NCBI RefSeq assembly: GCF_011392125.1
Contig: NZ_JAAJBU010000004.1
Location: 1-64,000, forward strand
DNA: 64,000 nucleotides
Source: Flavobacterium lotistagni
GTDB lineage: Bacteria > Bacteroidota > Bacteroidia > Flavobacteriales > Flavobacteriaceae
Direction of reading: 5' to 3'
Shown here piece after piece: positions 26,446-34,601 of the stretch (its first letter is position 1; each line of letters begins with the position of its first letter). A program made the translations under genes and the position numbers. The notes beneath the pieces were generated by a model. That model saw only the letters and a list, made by a program, of their open reading frames with translations. It was not told the DNA's origin and made no database searches.

Positions 26446-29421
26446 ATGAAAAAATCCGTTTTACAAATTGGCTTTTGGTGCAGCATTGTGGTGCTAGGCA
26501 TCTCTTGCGCGAGTAAGAAAAATGTGGTAACGCCAGCTCCAATCGCAACAGTTGAACCGCCAATAGTTACCGAAAACTTAAATCCGGATTACGAATCTAC
26601 TATCGAGCAAAAGTGGGTCGACAGCGTTTATAACACTTTGACTTTTGATGAGCGAATCGGTCAGTTATTCATGGTGTCCGCTTATTCAAATAAAGATTCT
26701 TTGCATGCCAAATCGATTGATAAACTTATTCAGGAAAATAAGATTGGCGGATTGATCTTTTTTCAAGGCGGTCCAGTGCGTCAAGCCAAGCTTACGAATC
26801 GTTTTCAGTCTAAATCTAAAGTGCCATTACTCATTGGCATTGATGCCGAATGGGGTTTGAGCATGCGCCTCGATTCTACTTATCGTTATCCGTTCAATAT
26901 GACTTTGGGAGCGATTCAAGACAAAAACCTCTTGGAAAAAGTCGGGCGTTATATGGGTGAAGAGAACAAACGCCTCGGAGTTCATTTCAATTTTGCTCCG
27001 GTGCTCGATATCAATACCAATCCTAAAAATCCGATTATTGGTTTCCGTTCTTTTGGTGAGAACAAAGAAAATGTGGCAGAAAGCGCTTTGGCTATGATGA
27101 AAGGCTATCAAAGCTTGGGATTACTGGCTACCGGAAAGCACTTTCCCGGGCATGGCGACACAGAAATCGATTCGCATCATGCTTTGCCCATGATTACTTT
27201 CTCGAAAGAACGCCTTGATTCTGTTGAGTTGTATCCCTACAAGAAAATGTTTAAAGCTGGCTTGTCTTCGGTCATGGTCGCACATTTAAACGTGCCGAGT
27301 TTGGAGCCAAGAGAGAATATTCCTTCTTCGGTTTCGCACAATATTATTACCGATGTTTTAAAAAATAAGTTGGGTTTTAAAGGATTGATTTTTACCGATG
27401 CGCTCAACATGAAAGCCGCCAAGAATTTCCGTGAACCGGGCGAAATTGACCTCGAAGCTTTTTTGGCCGGCAACGATATTTTACTTTGTGCCGAGAATGT
27501 GCCGGTGGCAGCGGAGAAAATCTGCATGGCCTATCAAGACTCCATGATTTCTGAAGCGCGCTTAGCCTATTCGGTAAAGAAAATTTTAAAGTATAAGTAT
27601 CGGGTAGGTTTGAACCATTACCAACCGGTTTCAATTTCGCAGCTTCACAATGATATCAATCCGACCAAAAACGATGCTTTGCAATATGAGTTGTATGAAA
27701 ATGCCGTCACAGTACTCAAAAACAAGAACGATATTCTGCCGCTAACGAATCTAGAAAAGGAGAAAATCGCCTACGTTAAAATTGGCGATGATGCCAATAG
27801 TGCTTTTGTTTCGACACTGAAAAAGTACACAGAAGTTACTGAGATCAAGGATGATGACCTAGAATGTGTAAAAGATACTTTGAAATTTTACACTAAAGTT
27901 ATCGTAGGTTTTCACAAGTCGGATAAAGCCTGGAAAAGCCATGCGATGAGTGAGAAAGATATACTTTGGCTCACCGAAATCGCTAAAAACAATATCGTGA
28001 TTCTCGATGCGTTTACCAAACCTTATGCGTTGATTCCGGTTGCTGCATTTGATGAAATTGAAGCAGTTGTGGTTTCTTATCAAAATAGTGATATTGCGCA
28101 AGTTGTCTCGGCTGAGATGCTTTTCGGAGCAGCAGAAGCAAAGGGGAAATTACCGGTTTCAATCAATGAACAGTTTCGCGCAGGCGACGGCTTATCGACC
28201 CAAAAAATCAATCGCTTAGGATTTACCGCGCCAGAGAATGTTGGCATGGATACTAAAGTATTGGCTAAGATTGACGAAGTTGCCAATAAAGCCATCAGCA
28301 AAAAAATGACGCCGGGCTTGCAAGTTTTGGTGGCTAGAAAAGGTAAAGTGGTGTATCAAAAATCATTTGGTTATTACACCTACGAGAACAAAATAAAAAC
28401 GACCAATGCCAACCTTTACGACATCGCTTCACTAACAAAAATCATCGCAACATTGCCCAACGTAATGCAGCAATATGACCAGCAGAAAGTTACGATGGAA
28501 ACGCCATTGAAAGCACTATTGCCCGTTTTTGAAAATTCTGACAAACAAGATATTCCATTCAAAGATTTGCTTTCTCATTACGCACGACTTCAGGCTTGGG
28601 TTCCGTTTTACAAAGCGACCTTAGACAGTTCTAAAATGCCATTGCCGAAGTATTATAGTAAGATTAAAAATGAGCAGTTTTCAAAGCAAGTAGCCGACAG
28701 TCTTTTCCTGCGCAATGATTACCACGACTCGATTATGAAAATGATTGTCGACAGTAAGCTTTTGCCTAAAAAAGAATACAAATACAGCGATTTTACGTTC
28801 ATTATTTTAAAAGATTATCTTGAAAAAGTAACAGGAAAGTCACTCGAGGTTTTGGTACAAGAGCAATTTTTCAAACCCATAGGAATGAGCAGTACCTTGT
28901 ACAATCCGTTACAACGCTTTGCCAAAGACAGTATTCCGCCTACCGAAGACGATCATTATTTCCGCCACCAAAGAATTCAAGGCTATGTGCACGATATGGA
29001 AGCTGCGATGGAAGGTGGAGTTGGCGGTCATGCAGGTATTTTTTCCAACGCGATGGATGTAGCGAAAATGATGCAATTGTACTTGCAAAAAGGCAATTAC
29101 GGTGGGCATCAGTATTTTTCTGAGAAAACGTTCTCGGATTTTAATACTTGCTATTTCTGCGCAGAAGGCAACCGGCGTGGAATCGGGCTAGATAAACCGC
29201 AACTTCCCGGAACCAGTGGCCCAACTTGTGGCTGCGTTTCGATGGATAGTTTTGGTCATACCGGATTTACCGGAACCATTGCTTGGGCAGATCCGCAAAC
29301 CGAATTGGTTTATGTGTTTCTGTCGAACAGAACTTTTCCAGATGCTTCGGTGAACCAACTTTCGAAAGAGAATATTCGCGAAGACATCCAAAAAATAATC
29401 TATGAGGCCATCATTAAATAG
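26446..29421 (+). CDS. NagZ-like GH3 glycosidase fused to a beta-lactamase-type serine hydrolase, lipoprotein
   Basis: This 991-residue lipoprotein starts at the ATG of MKKSVLQIGFWC (a TTG three bases earlier is possible), with lipobox GISC and mature Cys at about residue 21. Residues 40-390 form a GH3 N-domain with the beta-N-acetylhexosaminidase signature GKHFPGHGDTEIDSHHALP and the nucleophile-bearing FTDALNMKAA (D318). A Rossmann-like GH3 C-domain follows. Residues from about 605 form a beta-lactamase/penicillin-binding-type domain with SLTK (S662, K665), YSD as the YxN-like motif and HTG near the end. The likely substrates are muropeptides: sugar cleavage by GH3 and an esterase or peptidase step by the second domain. 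The fusion is known in Bacteroidota. Confidence 0.9.
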   Translation: MKKSVLQIGFWCSIVVLGISCASKKNVVTPAPIATVEPPIVTENLNPDYESTIEQKWVDSVYNTLTFDERIGQLFMVSAYSNKDSLHAKSIDKLIQENKIGGLIFFQGGPVRQAKLTNRFQSKSKVPLLIGIDAEWGLSMRLDSTYRYPFNMTLGAIQDKNLLEKVGRYMGEENKRLGVHFNFAPVLDINTNPKNPIIGFRSFGENKENVAESALAMMKGYQSLGLLATGKHFPGHGDTEIDSHHALPMITFSKERLDSVELYPYKKMFKAGLSSVMVAHLNVPSLEPRENIPSSVSHNIITDVLKNKLGFKGLIFTDALNMKAAKNFREPGEIDLEAFLAGNDILLCAENVPVAAEKICMAYQDSMISEARLAYSVKKILKYKYRVGLNHYQPVSISQLHNDINPTKNDALQYELYENAVTVLKNKNDILPLTNLEKEKIAYVKIGDDANSAFVSTLKKYTEVTEIKDDDLECVKDTLKFYTKVIVGFHKSDKAWKSHAMSEKDILWLTEIAKNNIVILDAFTKPYALIPVAAFDEIEAVVVSYQNSDIAQVVSAEMLFGAAEAKGKLPVSINEQFRAGDGLSTQKINRLGFTAPENVGMDTKVLAKIDEVANKAISKKMTPGLQVLVARKGKVVYQKSFGYYTYENKIKTTNANLYDIASLTKIIATLPNVMQQYDQQKVTMETPLKALLPVFENSDKQDIPFKDLLSHYARLQAWVPFYKATLDSSKMPLPKYYSKIKNEQFSKQVADSLFLRNDYHDSIMKMIVDSKLLPKKEYKYSDFTFIILKDYLEKVTGKSLEVLVQEQFFKPIGMSSTLYNPLQRFAKDSIPPTEDDHYFRHQRIQGYVHDMEAAMEGGVGGHAGIFSNAMDVAKMMQLYLQKGNYGGHQYFSEKTFSDFNTCYFCAEGNRRGIGLDKPQLPGTSGPTCGCVSMDSFGHTGFTGTIAWADPQTELVYVFLSNRTFPDASVNQLSKENIREDIQKIIYEAIIK

Positions 29422-29471
29422 GGTGTTTTTTTTTAATAGACAATCGCTATTTTAATTCTCACAAAATCAAT

Positions 29472-29479
29472 TACATTTG
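29472..29479 (+). promoter_or_regulatory. -7 promoter box of the FISUMP lipoprotein gene
   Basis: TACATTTG matches TAnnTTTG in full, 20 bases before the ATG at 29500. No good TTG at -33. Confidence 0.5.
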
Positions 29480-29499
29480 TTGCAACTTAAATCTGTTCT

Positions 29500-31194
29500 A
29501 TGAAAAAGTATGTTTTATTATCGGCTTGTTTTCTTGCAATAGTTAATTTTTTTGTTTTGTCATGTACGCCAGATAGCGATCCGGAATCCAATCAGGTGAA
29601 TGCGCCAAGAATTTTAACTACACCGGTAACTACAGTGAATCAAACCACAGCTACTTGCGGCGGTAATTTGCTCTCAAGCGGCAACGGAGTGATACTTTCT
29701 CGCGGAGTTTGTTACTCAACTTCACCCATGCCAACCATTGATGACAACCGTGTGGCCAATCCCGGAACTTTAGGCACATTTACTTGTACACTTTCAGGCT
29801 TAACTGCCGCTACTCAATATTATGTCAGAGCTTATGCTAAAAACAATGTAGCTACAGTGTATGGTCAAGAAATTACATTTACAACCACTTCAACACCCAT
29901 TACTTTACCTACTGTTACCACTACAGCAGCAAGTGGCGTTAGCGACAACAGCGTGACTAGCGGTGGAAATGTCACTTCAATTGGTGGCGCGGCGCTAACA
30001 GCTAGAGGAGTTTGTTGGGCTACTACTGAAAATCCGACTATTTCTAACAGTGTTTTTAATGATACGGCGGCCACTTTGGGAGAATTTACAAGTTCCATCA
30101 GCGGTTTAGAATCTGGAACTACTTATTATTTAAGAGCTTTCGCCACCAACAGTGGTGGAACCGGTTATGGCGCGCAAATTACTTTCACTACTACCGGAAC
30201 AAGTTCAGGTTCTTTGCCAGTACTTACTTCAACAGAGGCGAGTTCAATTACGGACACCTCTGCTTTAAGTGGAGGAAATGTGACTTCTGATGGCGGTTCG
30301 GCCATTACAGCTAGAGGTGTTTGTTGGTCAACAGGTCAAAATCCAACTACTGCCAATGAGACCAACGCGGTTTCAGGAACAACCGGAAGTTACGGGACTA
30401 CTTTATCTAACTTACAGCCGGGAACCACTTATTATGTGCGTGCTTATGCGATTAATGGTGTAGGAACGGCTTATGGCAATCAAGTCAGCTTTACGACTAC
30501 AGGTGGTTCAAGCAGCGGTCCAACAGAAGGCAACGCAGTTTGTAACGGAACCCAGCCTACCACAGTGGTGACTCTTACTTCTTCAACTGGAAAAGTTTGG
30601 ATGGATAGAAACCTTGGAGCGAGCCGAGCCGCTACTTCAAAAACCGATCATTTCGCTTACGGTTGTTTGTACCAATGGGGAAGAGGTAATGACGGTCATG
30701 CCAGTATCAACTGGCTTAGAGGCGTGACCGGAGATTTTGGCGAACCTACAGCAGATCCAGTCAATGCAACCACTACAGTTCTTTCCAGTACTGATACTCC
30801 GGCTAATGCTTTGTTTATAATCGATGGAGCCAGTATGCCTTACGACTGGAGGTCTCCAAGCAATGACAATTTGTGGAATGGCGTTAGTGGAATTAACAAT
30901 CCTTGTCCGTCAGGTTTTAGGCTGCCCACTATTGCAGAGTTCGAAGCAGAAATAACAGCTTATTCGATTGGCGGAGCAACGTCGGCTTTCAATTCGATTC
31001 ATAAATTTCCATTAGCGGGCGATCGTGCTTTCGATTCAGGAGCTGTAAGGGGACAAGGACAAGATGCTTTCTTCTGGACTTCCTCAACTCAAGGCCATAA
31101 TTCATTTAATGTATTGATTCAAACCTCTGATGTTTACACTAGTGAGGCTAATGGCAGAGCCGGTGGTTACTCAGTGCGTTGCATCAGAAATTAG
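29500..31194 (+). CDS. FISUMP-domain lipoprotein with three fibronectin-like repeats
   Basis: This 564-residue lipoprotein (lipobox region FFVLSCTPDSDPES, acidic after Cys) has three Ig/fibronectin-type repeats in residues about 35-345, each marked by GGNV or GGNL, then ARGVCW or SRGVCY, then TTYYVRA-type words and a GTAYG/GTGYG turn. The C-terminal domain, with VWMDRNLGASRAAT, the YGCLYQWGRG segment, NPCPSGFRLPTIAEF and YSVRCIRN, is the Fibrobacter succinogenes major paralogous (FISUMP) domain. It is a surface or periplasmic binding protein of unknown ligand. A good -7 box and an own terminator show it is a single-gene unit. Confidence 0.9.
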   Translation: MKKYVLLSACFLAIVNFFVLSCTPDSDPESNQVNAPRILTTPVTTVNQTTATCGGNLLSSGNGVILSRGVCYSTSPMPTIDDNRVANPGTLGTFTCTLSGLTAATQYYVRAYAKNNVATVYGQEITFTTTSTPITLPTVTTTAASGVSDNSVTSGGNVTSIGGAALTARGVCWATTENPTISNSVFNDTAATLGEFTSSISGLESGTTYYLRAFATNSGGTGYGAQITFTTTGTSSGSLPVLTSTEASSITDTSALSGGNVTSDGGSAITARGVCWSTGQNPTTANETNAVSGTTGSYGTTLSNLQPGTTYYVRAYAINGVGTAYGNQVSFTTTGGSSSGPTEGNAVCNGTQPTTVVTLTSSTGKVWMDRNLGASRAATSKTDHFAYGCLYQWGRGNDGHASINWLRGVTGDFGEPTADPVNATTTVLSSTDTPANALFIIDGASMPYDWRSPSNDNLWNGVSGINNPCPSGFRLPTIAEFEAEITAYSIGGATSAFNSIHKFPLAGDRAFDSGAVRGQGQDAFFWTSSTQGHNSFNVLIQTSDVYTSEANGRAGGYSVRCIRN

Positions 31195-31215
31195 AACTTG
31201 AAAATGATAGCTTAG

Positions 31216-31249
31216 AACTTCCTGATATTTACGGGAAGTTTTTTTTTTT
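31216..31249 (+). terminator. Intrinsic terminator of the FISUMP gene
   Basis: AACTTCC (31216-31222) pairs with GGAAGTT (31234-31240), with an 11-base loop and a T run of about 11. Confidence 0.88.
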
Positions 31250-31275
31250 GCTTGCTATCGAATTAAATTAATGAT

Positions 31276-32601
31276 ATGAAATTTTGGATACTATTATTGA
31301 CTACAGTAGCTTTTTCGCAACCGAAATTTACTATAAAAGGTTACTTTAACGGAACGGTAAACAAGGAAATTATTTTGAAAGGGTTCAACGCGCTCGATGA
31401 TACCGTTATAGATAAAACGACTACCGATGCCAATGGCAATTTTACGCTCACTTATCCTGAAACCTACGTCGGAGCGGCGGTGCTTGAAATTGTAAAAGGA
31501 AAGAAAATAGTTTTGCTTTTAAACCATGAAGACTTCACAGTGCAGTGGCCTGATTTGAGCAGTTCCAAAACTTTGTCGTTCACTAATTCTGTAGAAAATA
31601 AAACCTTTGATTCGAGCCAGACGTTGTATCAAAACACCCAAGAAAAAAAGGCCGGAATCACTCATCTATTACCGTTCTACAAAGATGAGCCTCAGAAATT
31701 GCAATTTTTCAAAACCGAATTAAGCCAACTCGAAAATGTAGTTTCCGATGATTTAAAAAAGATTGATTCAAAAGTTTATGCAGGTTACTATTTGAAAATT
31801 AAAATTTTGGCTGCCAATATGCAATTGAGTTCGAAGCGCTACCCGGAGCAATTAGCAGCGTATATCGATCAATTCAAGGAATTAGATTTTAGCGATGATA
31901 GACTTCTCCATTCGGGTTTGTATGATGAGTTGCTGCAAACATTTGTTGCGGTCAATATGAATCGCGAAGACAAATACCAGCGGCTTAACGAAGGAACAGA
32001 TGCCGTATTGAAAAGTTTGAACGCAAAGCCAGAACTGAAGCAAAATTGCGCCGAGTACTTGTTCAATATTTATGAAAAGAAGAGTCTTTTTGAAGCTTCA
32101 GAACATCTGGCCATGTCAATGCTCAACGATAAAAACTGTAATTTAGACAGCAAACACCAAGCACTATTTGAACAATACCGCAAGATGGCTACCGGAAAAA
32201 CAGCGCCTGATATTGTTTTTGAAAATCCACAAAAATCCCATTTGTACGACTTGAAAAATAGATATAAGTTGGTCGTTTTCGGCGCGAGTTGGTGCCAGAA
32301 ATGCACCGAAGAAATTCCGAAGCTTAAAACCTTTTATGAAGATTGGAAAAACAAGTACAATCTTGAAATTGTCTTTATTTCATTAGATACCAAAAAAGCG
32401 GAATACGACCGTTTCGTGAAAGATTTTCCCTGGATATCCAACACCGACCTCAAAGGTTGGGAAAGCAAACCCGTGACTGAATATTGTGTTTTTGCCACGC
32501 CAACCATGTACCTGCTCGATGCCCAAAACCAAATCAAACTCAAACCCATTTCTGCCGAACAAATCAAGTCTTGGCTCGAACTGCATCAGAAAGATAATTA
32601 A
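31276..32601 (+). CDS. TlpA-like thiol-disulfide protein with N-terminal DUF4369-like part
   Basis: This 441-residue protein has a short signal peptide (MKFWILLLTTVAFSQ). Residues about 17-115 form a beta-rich domain (FTIKGYFNGTVNKEIILKG) similar to the DUF4369 domains often placed before thioredoxin folds in Bacteroidota; a helical linker follows. The C-terminal thioredoxin fold (about residues 310-441) holds FGASWCQKCTEEIPKLK, with redox Cys340 and Cys343, and the cis-Pro segment FATPTMYLLD. It should act in the periplasm as a thiol reductant, for example in cytochrome maturation or disulfide repair. No partner gene is adjacent. Confidence 0.88.
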   Translation: MKFWILLLTTVAFSQPKFTIKGYFNGTVNKEIILKGFNALDDTVIDKTTTDANGNFTLTYPETYVGAAVLEIVKGKKIVLLLNHEDFTVQWPDLSSSKTLSFTNSVENKTFDSSQTLYQNTQEKKAGITHLLPFYKDEPQKLQFFKTELSQLENVVSDDLKKIDSKVYAGYYLKIKILAANMQLSSKRYPEQLAAYIDQFKELDFSDDRLLHSGLYDELLQTFVAVNMNREDKYQRLNEGTDAVLKSLNAKPELKQNCAEYLFNIYEKKSLFEASEHLAMSMLNDKNCNLDSKHQALFEQYRKMATGKTAPDIVFENPQKSHLYDLKNRYKLVVFGASWCQKCTEEIPKLKTFYEDWKNKYNLEIVFISLDTKKAEYDRFVKDFPWISNTDLKGWESKPVTEYCVFATPTMYLLDAQNQIKLKPISAEQIKSWLELHQKDN

Positions 32602-32685
32602 CGGGGGTTCTCAGTTTACTTTTTAACTTAATTTTTTAATAAACCACTGGCGGTATTCCTAAATTCGTGCAAGAAAATTTTGCCT

Positions 32686-33819
32686 ATGAAAATTGCGATT
32701 GTTTGTTATCCGACCTTTGGTGGAAGTGGCGTTGTGGCTACCGAATTGGGTCTTGAACTCGCCCGTCGCGGTCACGAAGTTCATTTTATTACTTACAGTC
32801 AGCCGGTACGTTTGGCGCTGCTCAATGCCAATGTGCATTACCATGAGGTGCATGTGCCTGAATATCCGTTGTTTCATTACCAACCGTATGAATTGGCGTT
32901 GTCAAGTAAACTCGTCGATATGGTCAAACTCTACAAAATTGAGTTATTGCACGTACATTACGCGATTCCGCATGCCTACGCGGGGTATATGGCCAAGCAA
33001 ATGCTCAAAGAAGAAGGTATCGATTTGCCGATGGTGACCACGCTTCATGGCACAGATATTACTCTAGTGGGCAACCATCCGTTCTATAAGCCAGCGGTCA
33101 CTTTCAGTATTAATAAATCGGATATCGTCACGTCGGTTTCAAAAAGCTTGAAAGACGAGACTTTGAAATTGTTCCAAATCGATAACGAGATCGAAGTCAT
33201 CCCAAATTTCATCGAACTCAATAAAGACATCGACAGTACCAGCATTCCTTGTTATCGTTCGGCAATGGCTAAAGACAATGAACGCGTGATTACACATATC
33301 AGTAATTTCAGAAAAGTTAAGAGAATTCCCGATGTCATTAAGATTTTTCATAAAATCCAACAACAAATTCCTGCCAAATTAATGATGGTCGGCGACGGTC
33401 CGGAAAAAGAAAAAGCCGAGAAGTTGTGCCGTAAACTGGGCATCAGCGATCAGGTTATTTTCTTCGGAAACAGCAACGAAATCGACCGGATTTTGAGTTA
33501 TTCCGATTTGTTTCTATTGCCGTCCGAAACCGAGAGTTTTGGGTTAGCTGCCTTGGAAGCTATGGCGCTGGGTGTTCCGGTGATTTCGAGTAATTCCGGT
33601 GGTTTGCCCGAAGTAAATTTCGATGGAGTTTCCGGCTACTTAAGTCCAGTGGGCGATGTGCCAGCGATGGCCGAGAATGCGTTAAAAATCTTGCGAGACG
33701 ATCAAGTTTTAGCCACTTTCAAAAACAAGGCTTTGGAAACAGCACGTCAGTTTGATATTCAGAATATTTTACCGCTGTATGAAGAATTGTACTTAAGAGC
33801 AATTAGTATTTATATGTAA
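32686..33819 (+). CDS. bshA: N-acetyl-alpha-D-glucosaminyl L-malate synthase
   Basis: This 377-residue GT4 glycosyltransferase starts at the ATG of MKIAIVCYPTFGGSGVVATELG; a TTG two codons earlier is disfavoured. It joins UDP-GlcNAc and L-malate in the first step of bacillithiol synthesis. The N-terminal GGSGVVATELGLELARRGHEVHFIT, the HVHYAIPHAYAGYM stretch and the C-terminal nucleotide-sugar motif PSETESFGLAALEAMALGVPVISSNSGGLPEV fit BshA closely. The spacer before it ends in TTTTGCCTATG and includes TAAATTCGTGCAA, a 13-mer also present in the hairpin repeat at 17106. The PrcB-like lipoprotein gene follows after 13 bases. Confidence 0.93.
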   Translation: MKIAIVCYPTFGGSGVVATELGLELARRGHEVHFITYSQPVRLALLNANVHYHEVHVPEYPLFHYQPYELALSSKLVDMVKLYKIELLHVHYAIPHAYAGYMAKQMLKEEGIDLPMVTTLHGTDITLVGNHPFYKPAVTFSINKSDIVTSVSKSLKDETLKLFQIDNEIEVIPNFIELNKDIDSTSIPCYRSAMAKDNERVITHISNFRKVKRIPDVIKIFHKIQQQIPAKLMMVGDGPEKEKAEKLCRKLGISDQVIFFGNSNEIDRILSYSDLFLLPSETESFGLAALEAMALGVPVISSNSGGLPEVNFDGVSGYLSPVGDVPAMAENALKILRDDQVLATFKNKALETARQFDIQNILPLYEELYLRAISIYM

Positions 33820-33832
33820 ATCATTTCTAAAA

Positions 33833-34270
33833 ATGAATAATATTCAAAAAATTGTTGCCCTCGGATTGATGATGTTGCTGATTGGCTGCGGTGCAAAACA
33901 TTCGACAAATGATGCCAAACCTTTGTTTGAGGTTCTGACCCAACAGGAAGATGGAGGTGCTAGTATTCGATTTTTTGAAATTTTAACTGAAGAGCGCGAA
34001 ATAAAAATGCTTCAAAATGATGAATTGCTTAAAAATAAAATCAGTACTGAGGATTTAAAAACAGCCAATTTTGTTATTCTCAATATGGGCGAAAAAACTA
34101 CGTTGGGCTATAGAATTGCGGTCAAGTCTGTAGAAGAAACCCCAAACCAAATCATCATCAAGGTGCAAGATACCGAACCTAAGTCGGTGAACGCTGCAGA
34201 AAAAGACGTTTACTATTATCCTTACTCAATTGTCAAAATAAATTCTAAAAAGGAAATAGTAGTTCAATAA
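33833..34270 (+). CDS. PrcB-like lipoprotein
   Basis: This 145-residue protein has an N-terminal lipobox (LMMLLIGCGAKHS, mature Cys at about residue 20). The C-terminal half reads NFVILNMGEKTTLGYRIAVKSVEETPNQIIIKVQDTEP, a pattern like the PrcB C-terminal domain (a GYxixV strand and a late Pro), which in Treponema denticola chaperones the PrtP protease. The protease partner is not here, so the role is open. It lies 13 bases after bshA and may be co-transcribed with it. Confidence 0.7.
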   Translation: MNNIQKIVALGLMMLLIGCGAKHSTNDAKPLFEVLTQQEDGGASIRFFEILTEEREIKMLQNDELLKNKISTEDLKTANFVILNMGEKTTLGYRIAVKSVEETPNQIIIKVQDTEPKSVNAAEKDVYYYPYSIVKINSKKEIVVQ

Positions 34271-34365
34271 GCTTACTTTTGACATCGAAAGGTTTCAGCC
34301 GAATGGTATCTATAAGTGAAATTGAATTTTTTTGGTGTTTTTCTTTTTTTTTACTCACAGTTTTG

Positions 34366-34379
34366 TTACGAAAACGTAA
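34366..34379. promoter_or_regulatory. 14-bp palindrome in the 34.27-34.60 kb spacer
   Basis: TTACGAAAACGTAA is an inverted repeat of five bases around AAAA, in an otherwise gene-free 331-base spacer rich in T runs. It could be an operator or a weak hairpin. It lies about 205 bases upstream of the promoter box of the next gene. Confidence 0.35.
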
Positions 34380-34519
34380 TAGTTCACCGCAACATCACCA
34401 CAACATTTTATGATTCTGCTTTTACAACCTGTTTTCTTTAATGTTTTTTTAAAGGCTTGTAAATGCTTGAAATAGCTTGTTTTATCAGATATTTCGAGTG
34501 TTTTTTTTCTATTGGATTC

Positions 34520-34527
34520 TGTATAGT
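34520..34527 (+). promoter_or_regulatory. Candidate beta-glucan operator box TGTATAGT, site 1
   Basis: TGTATAGT followed by TTTTATATATG lies 43 bases before the -7 box at 34570, a usual position for an activator. The same octamer followed by TTCTATAAAC occurs at 40046, and two copies in the other orientation at 39924-39942, all upstream of beta-glucan locus genes. Confidence 0.45.
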
Positions 34528-34569
34528 TTTTATATATGTGGCCAATCACGATTCAAAACACTTCGTAGC

Positions 34570-34577
34570 TACATTTG
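34570..34577 (+). promoter_or_regulatory. -7 promoter box of the triple-module T9SS gene
   Basis: TACATTTG matches TAnnTTTG in full and lies 24 bases before the ATG at 34602. The -33 region has no clear TTG, which fits a promoter that needs an activator. Confidence 0.5.
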
Positions 34578-34601
34578 GGAAAACACTAAATCACAGAAAT
34601 T

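Noticed and set aside
34271..34601. Small gene in the 331-base spacer (minus-strand frame 34355-34549)
   Set aside because: Low-complexity T-rich composition, no recognisable protein features and it overlaps the candidate control region.
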